DNA from: Actinomycetota bacterium
Lineage (GTDB): Bacteria; Actinomycetota; Acidimicrobiia; Acidimicrobiales; GCA-2861595
Direction of reading: 5' to 3'
Length of the DNA: 19,078 bases
Assembly (NCBI GenBank): GCA_016781225.1
Contig: JADDQT010000011.1
Span: 1 to 19,078 of the forward strand
Shown here: positions 14,710-19,078 of the stretch, piece after piece
Layout of the letters: each line of letters opens with the position of its first letter
Numbering within the stretch: position 1 is the first letter of the stretch
Position numbers and translations under genes: made by a program
Notes under the pieces: model-generated
Databases searched by the model: none
What the model saw: the letters and a program-made list of their open reading frames with translations, nothing else
Told to the model about the DNA's origin: nothing

Positions 14710-15048
14710 CGGGGCCTCCCGGTCGCGAGAACTGCCACGACCAGGGGAAGCCACCACCACCAGGAGCAGGCGCCACCTCGGATGTGAGCTTGGTGGCGAC
14801 GGCAGCGCCAACGCCCGGACCACTCGGCTGGGCGCTGACGGTCCGAGCGATGAGGTGCGAGAGGTAGGGCCAGCAGCCGCGCTCCTCGGTAGCCGAAGGG
14901 TGAGGGGTACCTGCGTTCGCTGTCGGGGTGCGAGCGTGAGCTGGTCCCGTCCGATCTGCACCCACTCAGCGGGGATGTCCTTGCCCGGGCCCGGGCCGGG
15001 GAGCCGCCTCACCTCGACGGTGTAGCGCCCGGGCTGGTCTCCGGTGTC
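14691..15048 (-). pseudogene. frameshifted C-terminal remnant of a surface protein with a NEW3/Ig-like domain and membrane anchor
   Basis: Reading leftward, one frame gives DTGDQPGRYTVEVRRLPGPG, then DIPAEWVQIGRDQLTLAPRQ and VPLTLRLPRSAAAGP. The reading must then shift at about 14864-14874 to continue YLSHLIARTVSAQPSGPGVG and AAVATKLTSEVAP. A second shift near 14755-14770 would give a hydrophobic end (SWWWWLPLVVAVLA) with a basic tail and TGA at 14693-14691. Strand pattern PAEWV...LTLAP...VPLTLRLP...YLSHL matches extracellular NEW3-like beta-sandwich domains followed by a membrane anchor. The N-terminal bulk of such a gene is absent. It overlaps the end of the deacetylase gene. Decay is more likely than two local sequencing errors, but errors cannot be excluded. 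Confidence 0.5.
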
Positions 15049-15157
15049 GCGACGGAGAGACGACGGTAGGCGCTTGTAGATGCCCGGGTGACTCCGGGCG
15101 GCCTGGTCCGGCGTAGTACAGTTCAGCCTGAAGGCGACCTAGGAGCGCTGAACCCAG
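15049..15157. other. non-coding spacer, candidate promoter region of the secreted protein
   Basis: Together with the remnant at 14691-15048 this fills the gap between the deacetylase and the secreted protein. It holds a -10-like TACAGT at about 15116-15121 (no clear -35), a small TTCA-gcc-TGAA repeat just after it, and AGGAG at 15141-15145, which probably serves the GTG at 15158. Nothing else is recognised. Confidence 0.3.
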
Positions 15158-15889
15158 GTGGCGTACGCACGAAGGCTGATGAGGAGGCTGGCAACAGCCC
15201 TGCTCGTCGGACTGCTGACCCTACCGGTAGCCACGGCGAGCGCCCAGAAGACCACCACGACGCTGATGAGTAGTGGGGCCATCGGAGACCGTGATCCGCT
15301 TAACGAGTACTTCGACCTCCTGACCGGGGAGTGGCAGCCCGCCTACGTCGTCGAGGCCAACTCGGCGTACTTGACTATCGAGGGAACTCGATGGATCAGC
15401 GTGAGTCCCAGCTCGCAGGGGCCGCCTGCGTCTCTCTATCGCGCCTCGTTCTCGTTGCCGAAAGGGTTCACCTCGCCCTCCCTCGTGGGGCAGATTTTCG
15501 TAGACGACCAGGCCACCGTCTCCCTCAACCGCTCCCTCATCGGAGGACATCGTGGGTTCAACGGCGACCCGGGCAACTTCGCGGCAGCTGGAGGCGAATT
15601 CCTTCCCGGCCAAAACGTGCTCGAGTTCGTCGTCGTCGACGAAGGGAACCCGACGGCGCTGAACTACAAAGCGACGCTGAGCTACTCGGAGGCCGCGTCA
15701 CCGACTCCACCGCCCTCGGCACGAGATGGCTCCGAGAGCACTGGTCCTGCACCTGCACCGCAGAGCCGACCGTCGGCCCGCGACGGTGCGACGGTCCTGC
15801 CCGTCGCCCCAGCGGGGGCTGGGTCGACGGTCCTTCCCGTCGCCCCGCCCGCGGTTCCTGTCGCTGGCCGTCCGACCTTCGTCGGCTAG
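15158..15889 (+). CDS. secreted protein with galactose-binding-like beta-sandwich domain and Pro/Ala-rich tail
   Basis: This 243-residue protein reads from GTG 15158 (AGGAG at 15141-15145, spacing 12). ATG 15179 is an alternative that keeps most of the signal. It has a Sec signal peptide: basic start (ARRLMRR), hydrophobic LATALLVGLLTLPVA and likely cleavage after TASA. Residues of about 45-180 have the pattern of extracellular jelly-roll domains: GTRWISV, ASLYRASFSLP, GQIFVDDQATVSLNRSLIGG, then FLPGQNVLEFVVVDEGN with a closing strand. The tail (about 180-243) is rich in P, A and S, with two ARDG and two TVLPVAP copies. No LPXTG or transmembrane anchor is seen. It may bind carbohydrate or serve as an envelope adhesion module. 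Both sides are decayed, but this gene is intact. Confidence 0.7.
   Translation: MAYARRLMRRLATALLVGLLTLPVATASAQKTTTTLMSSGAIGDRDPLNEYFDLLTGEWQPAYVVEANSAYLTIEGTRWISVSPSSQGPPASLYRASFSLPKGFTSPSLVGQIFVDDQATVSLNRSLIGGHRGFNGDPGNFAAAGGEFLPGQNVLEFVVVDEGNPTALNYKATLSYSEAASPTPPPSARDGSESTGPAPAPQSRPSARDGATVLPVAPAGAGSTVLPVAPPAVPVAGRPTFVG
15790..15846 (+). repeat. 21-bp direct repeat inside the secreted protein tail
   Basis: Two 21-bp copies beginning GACGGTCCT (15790-15810 and 15826-15846) differ at one base and are spaced 36 bp start to start, keeping frame. They encode the repeated TVLPVAP segments of the secreted protein. A recent slippage or duplication is likely. Confidence 0.7.
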
Positions 15890-16289
15890 GACCGCTCTGC
15901 AGCAGTCCTCATATCCGAGAAGCTCCCGTTGGCCGGTGGTCAGCAGCGGCGATGAGAAGGATTACTCGCTGATCTGGCGGGGGGGTAGGAGAGGCGCTCA
16001 TAGCTGCCTCGCTCGGCGCTGTCGTCATTCATGTGAGCCGGGCCTGCTGCCCGACGAGCTGCCGCCCTCGTGGCGGAAGCGAGCCATGAGGGAGGCGGGC
16101 CACGACGCACCGGCCCAGCTGTCCGAGCCGGACGTAGGCGGTCTGGACGGCGAGAGCGAGAGCGTGGCCGGGGTGATCGAGCAAGTCAAGGAGGAGCTTC
16201 CCCTTGCAGGGTTAGGGGGGCTGAGCCCGAGCCCCGTCGAGACCACTTCGCTCACTCCTGCTCCATGCCGGGGATGCGCCCGTTGCTGA
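15890..16289 (+). other. gap with a possible small coding remnant (about 16030-16289)
   Basis: No intact gene is evident. From about 16030 the rightward frame reads EPGLLPDELPPSWRKRAMRE, then DVGGLDGESESVAGVIEQVK and EELPLAGLGG, ending at TGA 16287-16289. Codon usage there looks coding: mostly G or C in third position and G-rich first positions. ATG 16086 would give a 67-residue protein, but I see no ribosome-binding site or family. The leftward strand is also open over part of it, so the coding strand is uncertain. Its end overlaps the DUF2252 remnant. 15890-16030 shows nothing recognisable. Confidence 0.25.
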
Positions 16290-17137
16290 AGGCGTCGACG
16301 AACAACTGGTGGTCCTCGCGGGTGGCCTCTCCGTAGCCCAGACCGACGTCGGCGATGCTGCGGGGAAGACCGCCGTGCCGTGGCCTTGGTGCTCGAAGTA
16401 GCTCCCCACTCTGTCGTCGGTGACCACCTGGCTCGCGGCCGGGACCTTGCCCTGCTTCATGGTGAGGACCACGTCGTCCTGCAGTGCCTGAGTATTGCCC
16501 TCGATGAGCAGGTTGTAGGCCCGCAGTCCGGCGCTGCCGATGCCCGCGTCCATGCGGCCCACGACGTCCTTGACCCGATAGCTGATGCTGTGATGACGCT
16601 TGCGCTCGGGGATGGTCTCCAGATAGCGGCGTAGGCCGCCTCCACCTCCTCCCGCTCGGCGTCGTCGAGGCGCCGGACCCCTGACCCCTCGACAAAGCGG
16701 CGATCATGGTTCTCGACGGTCGTGAGGTGTCCGAGAAGCTCGAGGCGAGAGGCCAGGCGGGCCTCGAGAAGGACGCCGTGCAGAACGCCCTGGGTGGTCT
16801 CCAGAGTGAGGCGGAAGGACCGATCGCTGTCCCCCTCGGCGAACGAGCGCACCTGCGAAGTTCTCGGCGTGCAGGTCTCCTTGTATCCACACCCGGCTGG
16901 TGCGCTCGTCGGCCCAGGGGTCATCGTCCTCGGCTACGCCGGTGTAGAACAGCGGCGCTGAGCCCCGGTAGAACTTGAACGGGTCGGCGGCCATCTTGCG
17001 GAACTTCCGACGGTAAGCCTGGGGCTCGGCCTCGATGAGATCGCCGAAGGCGGCGGACAGGACGTCGACCAGCGGGCGGTTCGCTCCTCGCTGCTTTGAG
17101 CTCGAATCGTGTCGATCGTGCTGGGCACGGCTACCAC
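16252..17137 (-). pseudogene. DUF2252-family gene, decayed by deletions and frameshifts
   Basis: Four leftward segments in shifting frames match consecutive parts of DUF2252 proteins (kinase-like fold, usually about 430-470 residues). (1) ANRPLVDVLSAAFGDLIEAE, KMAADPFKFYRGSAPLFYTG and WIQGDLHAENF, down to about 16855. (2) VRSFAEGDSDRSFRLTLETT, LLEARLASRLELL and GVRRLDDAEREEVEAAYAA, to about 16628. (3) YLETIPERKRHHSISYRVKD, GIGSAGLRAYNLLIEGNTQA, LTMKQGKVPAASQVVTD and YFEHQGH, to about 16375. (4) GEATREDHQLFVDAFSNGRI, ending at TGA 16254-16252. Between 1 and 2 roughly 80-90 residues, including the VNDFDE motif, are missing. Between 3 and 4 about 90 residues are missing. Between 2 and 3 a single base is lost. 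The first ATG in reach (17137) is also out of frame with segment 1. This cannot make a functional protein. Confidence 0.8.
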
Positions 17138-17167
17138 TCTGTCAGGGCCCGAGAGGCGACAGCACCC

Positions 17168-18046
17168 TCAAGCCGCGGCGGGGCCCAGGCCGAGGTTGGC
17201 GTAGATCTCCTGCGTGGCCCGGGAGCGGTTGAGGGTGTAGAAGTGAAGTCCCGGCGCTCCTTCGTCGAGCAGCTCCTGACACAGCTCGGTGGCAACCTCC
17301 ACGCCGATGCGGCGGACCTCCTCGGGATGGTCCGCCACCGCTTCCAGGCGCGCCGCCAGGTCGGGAGGAAAATCGGCCCCCGACATCTGGGCGAAGCGCT
17401 GCACCTGCTTGGCGTTGGTGACGGGCATGATGCCGGGTATCACCGGCTTGTCCACGCCTCGCGCCGCCAGGTCGTCGACCATGCTCAGGTAGTCACCGGT
17501 CCGAAAGAAGAACTGGGTCACGCCGAAGTCAGCGGCCCGCAGCTTGGTGGCCAGATGGTCCCGGTCCAGCCGGCGGTCCTTGTTGGACCGGGGATGCAGC
17601 TCGGGGTGGGCGGCCACGCCGATGGAGAAGTCGCCGAGCGAGCGCACCAGCTCCACCAGCTCCAAGGCATACTCGAAGTCGCTCTGGGGCTCTGGCTCGC
17701 CCTCGGTCAGGACGGGGGGGTCACCCCCCAAGGCCAGGATGTTCTCGAATCCCTCGTCCCGGTAACCGGTGACTATGTCGGTGATGTCGGCGCACGTGTG
17801 GGCCACGCAGGTGAGGTGGGGCATGGCCGTCATCGACGTGTCGCGGTTGATGTAGCTGACGATCTCCCGGGTCCGGTCCCGAGTGGTGCCCCCTGCGCCG
17901 TAGGTAACCGACACGAACGACGGTTGGAGCGGCTCCAGCTCCAGAAGGGTCTTCTCGAGCAACCGCTCGGCTTCGTCGGTCCGAGGGGGGAAGAACTCGA
18001 AGGAGAAGGTCCGACCTGCCGCCAGCAGGCCGCCGATCTTGGCCAT
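17168..18046 (-). CDS. metF: 5,10-methylenetetrahydrofolate reductase
   Basis: MetF reduces 5,10-methylene-THF to 5-methyl-THF with an FAD cofactor, supplying methyl groups for methionine. The 292-residue product from ATG 18046 has FSFEFFPPR with catalytic E17, SVTYGAGG (47-53), FAD-site D109 in NILALGGDPP, AAHPELHP, Q178 in VTQFFF and the PGIMPV loop. The C-terminal APGLHFYTLNRS motif is also typical. Length matches bacterial MetF. It lies 9 nt after the folD stop on the same strand, with GAGG directly before the ATG, so it is probably translated by coupling. Its substrate is the methylene-THF that FolD also uses. Confidence 0.95.
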   Translation of the reverse strand: MAKIGGLLAAGRTFSFEFFPPRTDEAERLLEKTLLELEPLQPSFVSVTYGAGGTTRDRTREIVSYINRDTSMTAMPHLTCVAHTCADITDIVTGYRDEGFENILALGGDPPVLTEGEPEPQSDFEYALELVELVRSLGDFSIGVAAHPELHPRSNKDRRLDRDHLATKLRAADFGVTQFFFRTGDYLSMVDDLAARGVDKPVIPGIMPVTNAKQVQRFAQMSGADFPPDLAARLEAVADHPEEVRRIGVEVATELCQELLDEGAPGLHFYTLNRSRATQEIYANLGLGPAAA

Positions 18047-18055
18047 CCTCGAAGC

Positions 18056-18922
18056 CTACGGCGCTCCGGCGAAGCGTTCAGCGGCCGAAACGGCGTTCGA
18101 CAGGAGCATGGCGATGGTGGTCGGCCCCACGCCCCCGATCCGGGGGGTGATCCACCCCGCCACCTCGGCCACGGACTCGTCCACGTCGGGCAGCAGCCGC
18201 CTGCCCTCGCCCCACGTGATGCCGGCACTGACAACTGCGGCTCCGGGCTTCACCATGTCGGGGGTGATCATCGACGGCGAGCCGGCGGCGGCCACGAGGA
18301 TGTCGGCTTGGCGTGTGTACGCGCCGAGGTCGTCGACGCCGGTATGGACCACGGTGACAGCGGCGTTGGCGCCAGGGCGCTTGAGCGCGAGGAGGAGGCT
18401 GAGGGGGCGGCCGATGGTGAGTCCACGACCGACGATCACGACGTGACGGCCCTCGATGGGCACGCCCGAGCGCACGAGGAGGGCCTGGATTCCCGCCGGG
18501 GTGCAGGCCCTCGGCCCGTCGGCGCCCATGACCAGGCGGCCGAGGTTGACCGGGTGAAGACCGTCCACGTCCTTGTCCGGGTGCACGGTGAGCAGGGCCG
18601 CCTCCTCGTCGAGGCCATGCGGCAGGGGGAGCTGGACCAGGAAGGCGTCGACCTGTGGCGCGTCGTTGAAGGCTCGAATGGCGGCATGGACCTCGTCCTG
18701 GGTGGCGGTGGCCGGAAGGGCCTGGTGGAAGGAGACGATGCCCATCTCCTCGCAGTTGCGGTGCTTGCGGTCGACGTAGGAGGCGCTGCTGGGATCGTCA
18801 CCCACGAGGATGGTGCCCAGGCCGGGCGTCACTCCGCGCTCGAGCAGCGCCTCGATGCGCGTCGCCAACTCGACCTTGGTGGTCTCCAGCAGGGCATTCC
18901 CGTCGAGGAGTTGGGCCGTCAT
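18056..18922 (-). CDS. folD: bifunctional methylene-THF dehydrogenase/methenyl-THF cyclohydrolase
   Basis: FolD interconverts 5,10-methylene-THF and 10-formyl-THF. The 288-residue protein has the catalytic tyrosine-lysine pair Y49 and K53 in SYVDRKHRNCEEMGI, LVQLPLP, DKDVDGLHPVNLGRL, the dinucleotide-binding VGRGLTIGRPLSLLL (the actinobacterial variant of VGRSxxVGxP) and the C-terminal PRIGGVGPTT. All hallmark residues are present. It lies between purH and metF in one leftward operon. That fits: FolD makes 10-formyl-THF, the formyl donor for PurH, from methylene-THF, the MetF substrate. No ribosome-binding site is seen upstream. A tandem duplication covers the start. Confidence 0.95.
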   Translation of the reverse strand: MTAQLLDGNALLETTKVELATRIEALLERGVTPGLGTILVGDDPSSASYVDRKHRNCEEMGIVSFHQALPATATQDEVHAAIRAFNDAPQVDAFLVQLPLPHGLDEEAALLTVHPDKDVDGLHPVNLGRLVMGADGPRACTPAGIQALLVRSGVPIEGRHVVIVGRGLTIGRPLSLLLALKRPGANAAVTVVHTGVDDLGAYTRQADILVAAAGSPSMITPDMVKPGAAVVSAGITWGEGRRLLPDVDESVAEVAGWITPRIGGVGPTTIAMLLSNAVSAAERFAGAP

Positions 18923-18938
18923 GGGAGTTGGGCCGTCA
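18908..18938. repeat. tandem 17-bp duplication over the purH stop and folD start
   Basis: The 14-mer GAGTTGGGCCGTCA occurs at 18908-18921 and again at 18925-18938, a 17-bp period. On the coding strand (minus) one copy contains the purH TGA and the other the folD ATG with codons for MTAQL. With two mismatches the similarity extends to 18944. Confidence 0.8.
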
Positions 18939-19078
18939 ATGGAGGAAGTGCCGTTCGCCGGTGAAGACCATGGCCATGTCGTGCTCGTCGGCAGCGGCGA
19001 TCAGGTCGTCGACACGCAGGGCGCCGCCGGGCTGGATCACCACCGCCGCACCGGCGGCTGCGGCGGCGTCGACGCCGT
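18936..19078 (-). CDS. purH: bifunctional AICAR formyltransferase/IMP cyclohydrolase, C-terminal end, partial
   Basis: The frame enters from beyond the right edge and ends at TGA 18938-18936. The visible 46 residues contain VVIQPGGALRVDDLIAAADE and end DMAMVFTGERHFLH, matching the PurH C-terminus (VIQPGGSxRDxEVIxAADE...AMVFTGxRHFxH). PurH performs the last two steps of IMP synthesis, using 10-formyl-THF. Only the formyltransferase end is in the window. folD starts 13 nt downstream. Confidence 0.93.
   Translation of the reverse strand, partial: GVDAAAAAGAAVVIQPGGALRVDDLIAAADEHDMAMVFTGERHFLH

Noticed and set aside
17096..18964. 622-codon rightward frame opposite metF and folD
   Set aside because: Antisense shadow of two enzymes with all catalytic motifs; the translated product has no recognisable domain.
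1..19078. CRISPR array, insertion sequence, rRNA or tRNA genes
   Set aside because: No regularly spaced repeats, transposase-like frames with terminal inverted repeats, or tRNA T-loop (GGTTCRANNCC) patterns were found by eye.

Overview
The window is high-GC DNA (about 70% in most genes) with frequent GTG starts and several 1-25 nt gene overlaps. Its content looks actinobacterial: a YccA/BI-1 protein with an actinobacterial-type C-terminus, a one-domain SCP2 protein, an actinobacterial-style FolD, and an AcuC-like deacetylase. An Acidimicrobiia-like lineage is my guess. No rRNA, tRNA, CRISPR array or intact mobile element was seen.

Layout. 1-210 is the C-terminal end of an EAL-domain protein. 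320-1090 is a seven-helix Bax-inhibitor-1/YccA protein. 1153-1758 holds small, lower-GC open frames of unknown function, two of them overlapping. A MoxR-like AAA+ ATPase runs leftward (1793-3193) without its usual VWA partner. Divergent from it is a Phd/VapC-type toxin-antitoxin pair whose toxin has lost its middle. It sits directly in front of sdhA-sdhB (3759-6217), where sdhC/sdhD would often be. A 51-residue acidic small protein follows, preceded by a perfect inverted repeat. Next come a leftward lipocalin-like (CrtC/AttH-type) gene split by one in-frame TAG, and a rightward set: SCP2 protein, single-pass membrane protein, a 71-aa protein, and an ABC exporter (ATPase plus permease).

The right half has icd-mdh as a leftward pair (11290-13505) and a divergent AcuC/HDAC-family gene (13561-14709). 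A decayed stretch follows (about 14.7-17.1 kb). It contains a frameshifted remnant of a surface protein with an Ig-like domain, an apparently intact secreted beta-sandwich protein (15158-15889), a possible small coding remnant, and a DUF2252 gene reduced by deletions and frameshifts. The window ends in a leftward one-carbon/purine operon, purH (partial)-folD-metF.

Functionally this is mostly core metabolism. SdhAB, Icd and Mdh are TCA-cycle enzymes, and PurH, FolD and MetF handle folate one-carbon units. Genes in decay lie between these blocks: the VapC toxin, the TAG-split gene, the surface-protein remnant and DUF2252. I do not see a convincing new multi-gene defence or biosynthetic system. 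The most useful leads are the TAG-interrupted gene, the truncated toxin behind an intact antitoxin and operator, the small acidic protein with its hairpin, the orphan sdhAB, and a 17-bp tandem duplication at the purH/folD junction.
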